Notes under the pieces: generated by a model
Databases searched by the model: none
What the model was told of the DNA's origin: nothing
The model's input: the letters and a program-made list of their open reading frames with translations, nothing else
Assembly (NCBI RefSeq): GCF_900005765.1
Contig: NC_041683.1
Coordinates: forward strand, 620,001 to 684,000
Origin: Plasmodium relictum
Taxonomy: Eukaryota > Apicomplexa > Aconoidasida > Haemosporida > Plasmodiidae
Direction of reading: 5' to 3'
Length of the DNA stretch: 64,000 bases
Part shown: positions 51,301 through 61,599 of the stretch, piece by piece
How positions within the stretch are numbered: position 1 is the first letter of the stretch
How the letters are laid out: each line of letters opens with the position of its first letter
Program-made: the position numbers and the translations under genes

Positions 51301-51905
51301 TTTTCATTTTGTATATTATTCATAAGAATTTTTAAATAATCGCAAATTAAAAGTCTTGTGTGTTTTCCATTCAAAAATATTATATTATCTTTAATTTTGT
51401 TTGTTTTTGTTTTCTTTTTTTTATTGTCTTTTTTTAAGGCATTATTCAAGTTATTTTGATTTAAATAAAAGCCTTTAACAAATAAATTATAAAAAAAGAT
51501 AAAATATGAAGAATCTTTTATTAAATCATTCGTATTAAAAATTTTAATATTATCTATAAATATTTTATTTTCTTTAAATTTTTCATAATATTCTTTTTCT
51601 GAATATAAAATTCTTAAATAATCATTCTTCACAAGTTTTCTTCTTTTTTTTTTTTTTTTAATTAACGAATTTATTTTTGATTTTTTTTTAAAACTTTCCA
51701 TTTTAAAATCTTTTAAGTAAAAATTAATATATTTTTTAATGTAGTTGAAATTTTTCCATTTGTTCATGTTATTTTTATTTTTCTTGGAATTTTTATTATT
51801 TTTACATTTAATACATATTATGTTCCCTTTACTTCCTTCTAACTGTGGACTTTCAGTTGTACATAACATTTTATTTGAGTCTTTTCTATTTTCTATTAAA
51901 TTCAT
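48339..51905 (-). CDS. Putative THO complex subunit 1 (HPR1)-like protein
   Basis: Single exon, 1188 residues with many Asn/Lys insertions. An internal core looks like THOC1: VGARLIGFIKILQKKINLNKKESLNVFFLNLLLSECLPINHLGFCNRQSL matches the family segment of a short helix, a phosphate-poor linker, then a helix ending in FPL-type residues. YVVYLSFIYLVTFIKFPEIF corresponds to the …FW.LQDYF region, FFFNILLIINYLNYEY to ILLQYLILFQYL, and YCWYTWKKQLIGK to the ENWNSWKNEGCPSF block. THOC1 is the scaffold of the THO complex, which couples transcription to mRNA export. I rely on remembered family sequence, and similarity outside these blocks is weak. If wrong, it is a large nuclear-looking protein of unknown function. 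No signal peptide. Confidence 0.5.
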   Translation of the reverse strand: MNLIENRKDSNKMLCTTESPQLEGSKGNIICIKCKNNKNSKKNKNNMNKWKNFNYIKKYINFYLKDFKMESFKKKSKINSLIKKKKKRRKLVKNDYLRILYSEKEYYEKFKENKIFIDNIKIFNTNDLIKDSSYFIFFYNLFVKGFYLNQNNLNNALKKDNKKKKTKTNKIKDNIIFLNGKHTRLLICDYLKILMNNIQNENMININFNIIDYAKMYENKNNFFTNNNIKDEKEKDSSNSNILNSLNDKSYMNDLANSNNENNRNIIDSVNLSSNVELINNSISTTFIKINEDIFNKILNNFVTELKSFFFSLIKKVKSSKILAKFITIFCEICLILTPYYISIINFIEILSDFANVIPLRYVKYIIVFFHNYKNKFIEKYKEFQNFIIFNDPVKTQSVGARLIGFIKILQKKINLNKKESLNVFFLNLLLSECLPINHLGFCNRQSLKNNFNFLFYDSFEEYKNNLNNEAIIYDDFELNIQENIKNYKKIKNIIENEMTNRFSFATDLTKDSKNKSKYDNNSLQNLDKKEELNIITNKEENDEKKKKTDSDVIHNDIILKNEILKSEDTLKNKERDEKHQDIFTYSKKSDKNKKIDEKNETLNNKDRNKKRKRENSIDKNEIKDLKKTKCNKLFENLNESNKNYVVYLSFIYLVTFIKFPEIFTVQNNISLEDVYNSFKIFYSYVKNLKKENIINLNIIKEYLYNNTVDFLGNIQIYNILIRDENFIKVFFFNILLIINYLNYEYNIHEKNGSSYKNQIDKNTDTSLKINDMKSKEKIRFNSSNNLEINNENSSFILDPNKYNEKKKNEEKYYSTNINISKLYQKNVKENNNSSKNKESNNKMASNTKHINQNIISNAIDLKNKDNDAINEKIKKIIYLFNKDLMNYFDHFKNPFSKYLLSREYCWYTWKKQLIGKANNENYDLNFEFKNINIEKQKKKKIEVKGDDNKNMQKSPVENLIYIIEVFELLNKKMKNYYEVNKNNKNLIKNNYKYTKLIENSDNINQLNQINNHDNIYTICNIDLNNNSNKSYNICDINKMNNFLLEINKIYLRREAEFWELDESSTITERKKKRNEKKILIEKLIDKLEDYKKKIHIDNDPINEIEESEKSKHNPVFKFRLTKLFILKYIDLYTIVKNKEFSMDCDFLYNLMIQMDKNLEKKKCLLNEENGNFLSFQHNECINNIEMD

Positions 51906-51952
51906 TTTAAATATTTGATTGAATTATTTTTTCAATTAAAGATATTTTCATT

Positions 51953-51983
<31 letters not shown>

Positions 51984-53032
51984 TTATTTTTTCTCATTAA
52001 TTTGCCAAATATTTTTATTTTAATACATTTTACCATTTATTTTTATATATTTATAATTTATTTTTATATTTTTTCTATAATTCACTCGATAAATTTTTTT
52101 ATTGTATAGTAATGGCTATATTAATATTAATTTTTATAAAATTATAAAATTAAATGAATTTTAATTTTTTTTTTTTTAATGTTATAAAATTGGAAAAATT
52201 AAAAAAAGAAAAAATTAAAACTATAAAATAGTAACAAAATTTGGTGAGAACTATAATAAAGATTGTAAATTTTATTCTTAGCATGTAAAACATTGCATCA
52301 AAAATAAAAGAAATTAAAAAAAAATTTCAAAACAGGAATTAATGATTTTAAAAGGAAACTTCATTTGATATATTTAATTTTAAAATAAAGAAATATAAAA
52401 GTTAATTAAATAGTCATTTTTTATATAAGAAAAAATGATTACGTTTTTATTAATTTTATATCATAAAATAAGGAAAAATTTTTAATTATTTTGAAACTTT
52501 ATTTTGGTAAGAAAAAACAGTCAAAAAGGAATAACAAAAAGAGGTATAATAGTTAAAGTACTTATTTTATTTAATTAATTAAATCATGAGGTTCTTTTTA
52601 AAATGTAAATAGTTTCCCATATTTTACATAATTTATATTTTGTCATTATTCTACTTAATGTTTCAAATATGCAATTAGTCTTTTTTTAAAAAAAACATTT
52701 CTTTATCAAAGAATGGATTAATAAAAGTTTTTTTTTGTTAATTCAAAAGATATTTAATTTCAATTTTTTTTTTATTTAAAACTTTATATTTAGAAGAATA
52801 TTAACGTTGCAATATAAAATGGAGTTTCCTTATTACTTACATCCTTAGAACTTACAGTGAAATAATAGGAATACAGAAGTTTTTATGACTTACATTTTTA
52901 TAGAAATAGCATTTTTTTTGAAGTTAGGGATCAATAAATGAATCTAATCTACATAAAACTATAAAAAAGAAAAAAAAAATAGATATTAATATATAGAATA
53001 TATATGTGTTCATTTATACATAAATTAATAAT
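51906..53032. other. Intergenic region with (TTTA)n
   Basis: 1.1 kb between two minus-strand genes. A TTTA repeat of about eight units lies at 51953-51985, close to the THOC1-like start codon. A Phe/Ile-rich plus-strand frame here is low complexity only. Confidence 0.65.
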
Positions 53033-53914
53033 TTAATTTATTATATTACCGTAAGGAATTCCAGCGTAATAACCATAAACATAATTAGGAACTTTTCTTT
53101 CTGGATCATAGTACTCTGAAAAATCTTTATAATAAAAACCACCTCCTCCTTTTTTAAAAGGAATTTCATCTCCAAAATCATAATCATAAGGAACAATTCT
53201 CCTTTCTTTATTTTCTTTATATTGTTTTAAAATAATTTTTTTGTAATTTTCACTTCTAATTATATGAAAAATACCTGGGGCAAGTATTAAATACAACAGT
53301 AATGATAACGTACTATAAAAAAGAATGGCATATACTACACGCGACGATTTTTTCTTCTGTTTATGAAGTTCTAGTTGAAGGATTTTTTTATTTTTTTGTT
53401 TTATATATTCCATGAGTGTTTTGGGATATGGTTCTGGTTCTTTCTTTTTCTTGAAAAAATTCTTAATTTTTGAAATAATAGACTTTTTTTTTTTTGGATC
53501 ACTTGAAACATCGTTATTTTCATTTGTACTATTTGTATTAGATGTACTTTTTGTTTTATTTGTATTTTTTGATGAGTTCAATTTTTCAGGTTTTTCTGTA
53601 ATTTTTTTTTCTGAATTACTATTTATTAAAACTGAAGATGATGATTTTTTAGTAGGTTTTTTATTCATATTTTTTGCATTATTATCATTATAAAAAATGA
53701 GCAATTTAGACTTATCTACATTAGGATTTGATATTTTTGGATTGTCTAATTTTGATGAATCTAATTTTTTATTATTATCTTCTTCCTTTTTACATGACTT
53801 TTCATTTGCATTTTTTTTTGAAGTGTTCGAGATATTGACTTTCCCATATATACTACTCACGTATAAAAGTGAAAGAAAAATTAAAAAAAAGGTTTTTTTT
53901 TTTTTATGAAACAT
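53033..53914 (-). CDS. Secretory single-pass membrane protein of unknown family
   Basis: I take the ATG at 53914 because it is followed by a classic signal peptide (MFHKKKKTFFLIFLSLLYVSSIYG); the frame continues 48 codons further upstream (to 54058), but that extension is hydrophobic and lacks other features. From the chosen start it is 293 residues. The mature part begins with a Lys/Ser/Asn-rich region, then a basic stretch (KIKNFFKKKKEPEPYPKTLMEY), one membrane helix (VVYAILFYSTLSLLLYLILAPGIF), and a 60-residue tail containing KKGGGGFYYKDFSEYYDPER and ending YAGIPYGNIIN. No RxLxE/Q/D export motif is evident. P. falciparum has an ETRAMP near this position, and signal peptide plus Lys-rich segment plus one helix is ETRAMP-like in layout, but it is longer and the helix differs. 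It is the last gene before the repeat-rich end. Confidence 0.7.
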   Translation of the reverse strand: MFHKKKKTFFLIFLSLLYVSSIYGKVNISNTSKKNANEKSCKKEEDNNKKLDSSKLDNPKISNPNVDKSKLLIFYNDNNAKNMNKKPTKKSSSSVLINSNSEKKITEKPEKLNSSKNTNKTKSTSNTNSTNENNDVSSDPKKKKSIISKIKNFFKKKKEPEPYPKTLMEYIKQKNKKILQLELHKQKKKSSRVVYAILFYSTLSLLLYLILAPGIFHIIRSENYKKIILKQYKENKERRIVPYDYDFGDEIPFKKGGGGFYYKDFSEYYDPERKVPNYVYGYYAGIPYGNIIN

Positions 53915-56900
53915 TTTATTGGTTAGAATTGAATTAGTAATTTCATTATAAAATAATACCAAATAAAAAATGCCATTGAAAAATAATACATATATCTTCT
54001 CTATTAAATGGTTATTTTGAGAAAAAGGTACAAATGTGCCAAATAAATAATAAAACAAAAACTATTGCTTTAAAAAAAATAATTATACGCTTATGAAACG
54101 TAATAATATTTATATTTTGTACTAATAATATCATAGAGTAAACATATGCAGATTTTTTTATAAAAAAAATACCAAAGAATGGAAAAAAAATATAAGAATT
54201 CTTTACATATAAAAAGTGAATTTAGATATATAAAAAAAAAGAATAAAGAATATATAAAGTTTATCCAATAAAAATAAAAAAAGGTATTCTTATTGTATAG
54301 AATAAGCTCTTTTAAATAGTAAGTCTTAGCTTATTAGAAAATTAAGGAAAAAAAATGTTTGATCAAATTTATTTATCTTTTTAATCTAAAATTAATGTTA
54401 TAAATTATAATTTTTCTTTCATCCAAATATTTTATAAAAAATTTTAAAAAATATTATACAGGTAGTTATTTAATATTAATACCATATAAAAAAAGAAATT
54501 TAAATATATCAATTATATTTTCACATGCATTTTTTTTTTAAGCGATATTAGTGCTATTAGTGTTTTATATCTATAATTTTTTTTTAAATATATTTAAAAA
54601 ATTTATAAAATAATACAATATAATGAAAAAAAAAAAAATTATCTTGTTATTGATAGAGAGTTATCTCTTTTATATTCAAATATATGTGGAAATATGATTT
54701 ATTTTACCTTTGAACTATTATTCTAATTATATATTAAATATATTTTTAATTTTATTTTCCTATATAAAATTTTTAAATTTCAAGTAATAATATTGAAACA
54801 TACGCAAATTAAACATGTAATCTTAATACTAGAGAAAATATTTCTTAGAAAAAAAACTAGATACCAGTTACAAAATATAATTTATATTTAATGAAATAAA
54901 GAATTGCAAAAAAAAAAAAAAAAATAATAAATTTTAAAAAATTTTAAAGTAGATATATAACAATTAATTATTATTATTAATACTAAGAGATTTTTTATAA
55001 AAATTTCCATATTTTATGATTATTATAATTGAAAATATATAACTTTCAATTCCTCTTATTTAGTTTCTTTTTTAGAATATTATACTTTTCTTTGTATGTA
55101 TAATGACAATAAAATTAAAAAAAAGTATTCGAATTAAGATAATTATGCGTAATTTATCTTAACATCTGTAATTGCTGTTTTCAATAAAATAATAAATTAT
55201 TTCAAGTTTATATAAATATTACTTTTATGAATTAAATTATTTACAGAAAATAATTATTATATAATCATCATATATTATTAATAATATATATATTTAGTTA
55301 ATATGGTTTTTAAAATATTTTAGAAAAGATATATAACTTGTTTTTATATGTAAATATAATTTTTTAGAAATTTTCTTTACACAATTGCAAAATAATGGAG
55401 ATATATTAAAAATTAAATTTATATATAATACACAATATGCATGAAAAATTATTCTGTATTTTTTTAGTTAAAGAAAGTAATAGAACCTTAGGAATAGATA
55501 TATTTTTATTTCAAAGGGAAATATCAATAAGTACTAGGCATAAAGTTTCTTTCTCTTTTTTTTCAGTGCTTTATTACTCACAGTTGTATGAATTTATTAC
55601 TTTTATCTAAACTATATATTCATATAAATACATCTAGAAGAAAAATAATTTTAGTAAAAATTAATTGCGTTTTCATTATTAATTAAAATGTTACTATAAA
55701 AAAAAAAATTATAATTTTTCAAAAATAATAATTATTTTAAAAATATATCACGTTTATTTATCACTACAATATATATATGCATTATAAAAATAATACATTT
55801 ATTATAGTTATATTCATAAAGCAAATAAATTCATATTGTTCATATATTTAGTATACATTATTTAGAATAGTAAATTGTTTTCAAATGTTTTACATATATT
55901 ATATATTGATTCATATAAACTTTTTTGTTAATATTTTTAATTTAAATTATTACATATGTACTAATTCATATTTTTTATAAATATTATCTGTGAATTTTTA
56001 CTTTCAGTAATTATAACATGAAAATTATTATTAAAGTTTTGTTTATTTTATATTATTTAAATAAGATTTTCACTTCACTTAAAAACTGATTCTTTAAGGT
56101 ATTATAATATACTTTTATAACTTTATAGATATAATCAAAATTACAATGCCCTTTATATTTGATTATACAAATATATGTTATATCTGTAGAGAACATGAAT
56201 AACAAAGGGCTTTTAATTATTTAATTTTTTACCCATTTTGTATTTTTTAAGATTACCGTTGGACTTTTATATGAAAGTACAATAAGATAAAATGTTAAAT
56301 GAATAAGTTTTGTAAATATATTTTTTTATTTTAGTTTTTTTTTTTGTGATATTTATTAGAAAAAAAAAAAATTTAGTGAAATTTTTATCATACTAATAAT
56401 TTAATTTAACAGTAAACATCCCTGAAATACTCTGTTCATTTATTAAATTTATAAATATTTCCATTTCGTTATAAATAGAAATTATAATAACGTAATTTAA
56501 AAGTATGATTTACTTCAATTTTTTTGTAAAATAACATTTTTTTTTTACAAAAGTCTATTCTTTAAAAAATGCTAAAGTTGAAATGAAGATGTTATTATTA
56601 TCTATTTTTTATTTATTAAAACTTTTATATAAATTCCCTTACATAAAAATACAGTTCTTAGAAATAAAAGGCATAGTTGATTTTACGTCTTATACAATTG
56701 CAATTTTTTTTTAATGGGATTTATTATATATATACATAAAAAAATTTAAAAAAAAAAAAATGAAGTGTATGATATTTTTATATTTATAAATTTATATGGA
56801 AATATATGAAAAAATTAAAAATTCCAAAAGAATATATAAGGTTCTCATAAAATATATGCGTGAGTTTATATAAATTAATATGCTCTTTTTTTTTAAAAAT

Positions 56901-56999
56901 CATATCATATTTATGTAAATAAATAAAATAAAATATAGAAGAGAATGATCCTAGAAGTGTTATATATAGAAAAGGGGAAAAAAAAAACAGGTAACTAAT
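53915..56999. other. Gene-free AT-rich stretch before the mobile region
   Basis: 3.1 kb beyond the last recognisable gene. AT-rich with short homopolymers and TA runs; both strands are full of stops in every frame I followed. It probably holds the promoter of the minus-strand membrane protein and then the transition to subtelomeric sequence. Confidence 0.55.
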
Positions 57000-57861
57000 A
57001 TGCTACTTTACATGCGTATTATATTAAAATGAGTTTATTATTCATATTGGATGGGATACTATGGCACGTACATGTAATCTTAGTTTTGTAGAGAGATCAA
57101 TTTATTCAGAGACATCATGCCTAAGTTGAGGGATAAGAAATCAGGGTGTCTAAGAGAAATAAAAAATCCCTGGATGGGTGAATATTGCTACTAATAAGTA
57201 ATACTTGGGTATGGGTAATACACCCTTGATGTTTATGCTACTATAAATGTTTGTATTTTTTGACTATGCTGCTTAGATTTAGTTTCCTCTTTCAGATGTG
57301 AAGACAGGGCGAATATTCTTATGTAATGCTTCTGGATAGATGAGCAATGCAATTATCTCAATTTTTATTTTTGTCGTGCTCGCCAATATGCTACATTGCA
57401 AATCATATACTTCGTTAAAAAAGTTCTTGTAAAGAGGTGCAGTTAATTATGAAGCACGAGAGGACGTACCACTTCTCAAGTCTCAGGTGTATGTGTAAGT
57501 TTGCACTCATATAAATTTTTTTTTGTCAAGACACAGCCAGAAAGATTGAACCACGTAGTTAAATGAACTAATAGGAGATGCTATACATCGCTAATAATGC
57601 ACTTTACCATGATATTTCTTTACCAGGAAGTGTAATAATTTCCTCATTCCAGAATTGTAATAAAAGACCTGGTGATTTGGATCGTGTGTTGGTAATAACT
57701 CAGATTAAATAGCAAGAGACAACATGTCACTCTATGCGACTACATAATAAATGGAATTATTTAGCTAATGGATGTATGATCAAATAGGTCATAAGATATG
57801 GCATGGTAATCACTACAACACCTGAAAGAGGATGAGTGATGTATACCTATAGCTCGTGTAT
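57000..57861. other. Higher-GC segment of unknown origin
   Basis: Clearly richer in G and C than the flanks by eye (roughly a third versus a fifth), with few homopolymers. TATGCTAC or close variants recur at 56999, 57234, 57265 (TATGCTGC) and 57387. No frame on either strand stays open for more than ~40 codons; on the minus strand the frame reading from ~57840 downwards has stops at about the rate expected by chance. It abuts the 3' end of the reversed long LTR variant, so it could be internal DNA of that element (gag or leader), but nothing recognisable supports this. Confidence 0.5.
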
Positions 57862-59184
57862 AGTTTATTAATAAAAAAATTGTTATTAACCTTTTGTAAA
57901 ATAAAATGAGCTACTAATCAGGAAAATGAAAGTCAGCTATACACTGACGCTAGTTAAAAAAAAAAAAAAATTAAATTATTTTTTTTTTTTGCTATTGACA
58001 TTTGTTCGAATTAAAAAGAGAACTAAATTTTTACTTACATAAGAACTTAATATATGAAAAAGTATTATACATATATATTTTATTCAATTTGTATATTTTG
58101 AAATAAAATTGAATAATTCAGAGTTTAACTTTTGTTATTTGTTTTAAATTGTGTGTGTGGTCAATGAATAAATTCATTGCCCTTAATTAATGTACAATTT
58201 GAGGTTTGTCTTAATAAAACATATATATATGTTCATAGTTAATCTCGTAATACTAAACAATTATTTATAACCTAAATAATTATTCCTTTATCTAGGAATA
58301 TACTGCATGCAATAAGTTACTAGAACCTTGACCAACTTAATGTGTCTCATTACTATTTTTTTTTGACACATCTCGGTTATAATTATATTATATCTTCTTT
58401 TTTATTTTGTTTAACTTTTATAGAATTTTATTTTCTTAAAGTGATTTAATTAATTTTGTATTATTGATTTATTAATTGACCGTTTAATGACTTTGCTAGA
58501 GTATTAAACAAACAAATTAATAAAGAGCATGTATAACTAAGTATACGTTTATATATATATTAGTTTTTATATATATATATAGTTTTCTTATGATGCATAA
58601 TATTTAATCTGAGTTAAATTTTACTGCATCTTTTAATAAGACTATTAATTGTTATAAGTGAATTTTTATTTACAAAGAATTAGTATCTTCTTTTAATTAA
58701 AAACATACAAACAATTTATAACAATTAATAAAGTCAAAACTTTAATTTATTCAATGTTATTTCAAAAAATATATATTGAATATAACATAAACATTATAAG
58801 TTTTATGTTTTAAATTTTTATGAGTTAAAATTATATTTATTATTTCTTAAAAATTTCCCCCCAAAAAAAAAAAAAATTAATTAAAATTTTTTTTTATTAG
58901 TGTCAGTACATATTAGTTTGTACATACAGGCACAGTAAACTAGCTTAGTGTATCACAAAAAATTATAATATCTTTTGTTAACCAGTCAGTGCATGGGTAA
59001 CTTGTACATACACGTACAGTAACCTAGCATAGTGTACTGAAAAAGGTTAATAATAGCTTTTATTAACCAATTATAAAAATAGAATCTATAATAAAAAATT
59101 ATAAAGGAGTCCTAAAACTTGCTCTTTATTAATTTGTTTGTTCAATGCTCTAGCAAAGTCTTTGAGCAGGCACTTAATAAATCA
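57862..59184 (-). mobile_element. Long LTR variant (LTR-B), copy A, interrupted by a solo LTR
   Basis: Read on the minus strand from 59184 it begins TGATTTATTAA and its first ~65 bases resemble the start of the shorter LTR-A. A distinct middle of ~360 bases follows (with LTR1 and its TSD removed), and from 58160 down the sequence again resembles the LTR-A 3' part, ending near 57862 in a decayed form of the GGTTAATAA…TTATTAACC hairpin. The middle is repeated, inverted, in 60401-61427. LTR1 (58465-59069) is inserted in it. The term LTR for this unit is inferred from its shared ends; no target duplication around it was found. Confidence 0.6.
58465..59069 (+). mobile_element. Solo LTR-A (LTR1) with 5-bp target duplication
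   Basis: 605 bases beginning TGATTTATTAATTG and ending TTATTAACCA, flanked on both sides by ATTAT (58460-58464 and 59070-59074). The inverted repeat copy at 60401-61427 lacks it at the matching point and reads TTGTATTATAAATATAGG straight through, so the insertion boundary is confirmed by an empty site. TG…CA ends with a 5-bp duplication are typical of Ty3/gypsy-type LTR elements. The 3' end carries a GGTTAATAA…TTATTAACC palindrome. No internal region on either side, so a solo LTR. Confidence 0.85.
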
Positions 59185-60400
59185 AAAGTCGAACGTCCAT
59201 CGTATCCCATGTCTTGGCGGTATATTGCTACCCTTGTGTAACTGATTGGGACTAGTCTACAGAAAGCGACTATAATTTAGAAACTAGATGAAATTATAGC
59301 GTGTATGGGAGAAGTACAAGGTTATAAGATCAAATGAATAAAGAGGGCTTGGGGAAACGATCCTATTCCCTCTTGACTTTTGATTTTTTTTCAAATTTTT
59401 TATTTTAGTAACTTTTATTATTTATTTATTTATTTATTTATGCTATTTCATTGTTTTATCATATATATTTTTTTTTTCCCATATTATTTTTTGTTTCTTT
59501 GTGTTTTTTGTTTGTTTTTCTTTTTTTTTTTCCCCTAATTTAAATATTATAAAGAAAAAATTAAAGATTGTTTTATAATTTTCATTAATAAAATCATAAA
59601 CCATCTAAATGTTTACATAGATACAATAAAATATCCTTAGTGGATTTGAAAAGATATGTACCAAATATAAAATAAAATTTAATTTATTGACAATGGTAAT
59701 TATGTAGATTTAATTATTTCCCTTTTTGTTTTCATTATATATGACAAATGATAAAAAATAGAATTAAAAATGTGATAAAGAACAATAGAGGAATATTTTA
59801 TTTCATTCTACTGATTTAGAAAAAATTCTTTGTAATTATAAATACGTAGTTTATCCTTTTTATACAAAAGCTTTTATACCTTCTGAAAATAATTGAATAA
59901 ATAATAATGGGGTAAATAAAAGTCTAATTTGAATTATTCAGATGTATATTTAGTAATTTAAATTAATGATTTTAATTCATTTAATTTGGGTGTTTTGTTT
60001 CTCTAAAACGAGTTAAATTATAAGATTTTATTTTATCTTATATTTATAGTTAAAATGATAATATACCCTATAATATATATCTCACAATTCATGTGGTTAT
60101 GATTCCTTTGTTTTTCATTTATTTTTTTTTTTATTCATATTAATAATTTTTAAAATTACATTTACTGTGTCTATAAGCATTTTATTATTATCTTGGGAAA
60201 TTAAAATTTCTCAAGTTGAAATTGATTTTTCTTTATATTTAAAAACTTATTTTATTGATTTATACAATAAAGAATAGTATAAAATAAAATATGTTTTATT
60301 TGCCTCTATTAAAGGATGCTACATATAGAATTATTATAAAGTGTACATCTAGATGCATTTTTTTCTAAATTGTATAATTATATAAGAGGATATAGCCCCC
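59185..60400. other. Spacer between inverted LTR-B copies, with a higher-GC patch
   Basis: About 59190-59380 is richer in GC, bounded by AATCAAAAGTC at 59180 and its complement GACTTTTGATT near 59376, and holds a possible stem (GAGGG … CCCTC) near 59346-59375. The remaining ~1 kb is ordinary AT-rich DNA with T tracts and a (TTTA)n at ~59422-59440. No coding frame seen. The function of the patch is unknown. Confidence 0.5.
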
Positions 60401-61427
60401 TGATTTATTAATTGGATATTCAAAGACTTAGATAAAAGTAATGAGTATCCAAGTTAATAAAGAGCAAGTTTTAGGACTCCTTTATAATTTTATGTTATAA
60501 ATCCTATATTTATAATACAAAATTAATTAAATCACTTTAAGAAAAATAAAAGTCTATAAAAGTTAAACAAAATAAAAAAGAAGATATAATATAATCATAA
60601 CTGAGATGTGTCTTAAAAAAAAAAACAGTAATTAGACACATGGTTAATAAAATATGTTATTAACCTTTTATAGTACACTAAGCTAGTTTACTACTTGTGT
60701 ACGTATAAGTTAGTCATACATTGACACTAGTTAAAAAAAAAATATATATAAATAAAATTAATTTTTTTTAATAATTTTTTTTTTAGTTGTTGAAATTATT
60801 TTTTTTTTTTTGTTGTGTTTTTGTTGATGTTGGTGTTTTTAAAAATTAGGTAAAGAATTAATTTTTACTTATTAAAACTTAAGAGATAAAAGAATAATGC
60901 TTATATTATATTCAATGTATATTTTTGAAATAACATTGAATAATTTAAAGTTTTGACGTTATTAATTGTTATAGTTTGTTTGTATGTTTTTAATTAAAAG
61001 AATAAATAATTTTTTGTAAATAAAAACTCATTTATAACAATTAATAGGTTTATTAAAAGATGCAGTAAAATTTAACTCAGATTAAATATTATGCATCATA
61101 AGAAAACTATATATATATAATAAAAACGAATATATATATATATATATATATAAACTTATACTTAGTTATACATGCTCTTTATTAATTTTTTTGTTTAATA
61201 CTCTAACAAAGTCATTAAACGGCCAATTAATAAATCAACACACTAAGTTTGTCAAGGTTCTAGTATCTTGACTTTTTGCATGCAATATACTTCTAGAGAA
61301 GACATAATTATTTAAGTTTTAAATACTTATTTGATATTATAAAATTAACTAAGAACATATATATAAGTTTTATTAAGGAAAACCCTAAAATACATATTAA
61401 CTAAGGGAAATGAATTTATTCATTGAC
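60401..61427 (+). mobile_element. Long LTR variant (LTR-B), copy B, interrupted by a solo LTR
   Basis: Inverted relative to copy A. It starts TGATTTATTAATTGG, passes AAGAGCAAGTTTTAGGACTC, and matches the complement of 58160-59184 on both sides of LTR3. Removing LTR3 and one TSD leaves ~425 bases, against ~413 in copy A over the same span. Similarity stops abruptly after CATTGAC at ~61427, where copy A continues into an LTR-like 3' part and this copy runs on into unrelated AT-rich DNA and then the pol remnant. So its 3' end is lost or replaced. Confidence 0.6.
60641..61237 (-). mobile_element. Solo LTR-A (LTR3), reversed, with 5-bp target duplication
   Basis: 597 bases. On the plus strand it begins TGGTTAATAA and ends TTAATAAATCA, flanked by ACACA at 60636-60640 and 61238-61242. 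Copy A shows the uninterrupted site (AATGTGTCTCATTAC at ~58340 on the other strand sense), which confirms the boundaries. The body matches LTR1 and LTR2 in reverse, including TATGATGCATAATATTTAAT and TACAAAGAATTAG-type blocks. Contains a TA run at ~61131-61151. Confidence 0.85.
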
Positions 61428-61599
61428 AAATATGCTTCCCTATATATCTATCTCTACAAACGAAATTTTGCTATATGTTTCTTCATAAACTTATATCTAT
61501 GCATATATTCTTTTTAATGTTTTACATGCAATAATAACCTTTATATTTAATTTTTTTCATTATATTAAAATTTTAAAAAGTTAAAATATTCTATTGATC

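Noticed and set aside
44084-51905. The SLC6-like and THOC1-like proteins are both 1188 residues
   Set aside because: Coincidence: the sequences, composition and features are unrelated, and the genes are convergent on opposite strands.
53915-54058. Upstream 48-codon extension of the secretory membrane protein
   Set aside because: It is hydrophobic low-complexity sequence ahead of a textbook signal peptide, so the later Met was chosen.
57200-57840. Possible minus-strand coding remnant in the higher-GC patch
   Set aside because: The frame has about as many stops as expected for this composition and no recognisable motif, so it was not called a pseudogene.
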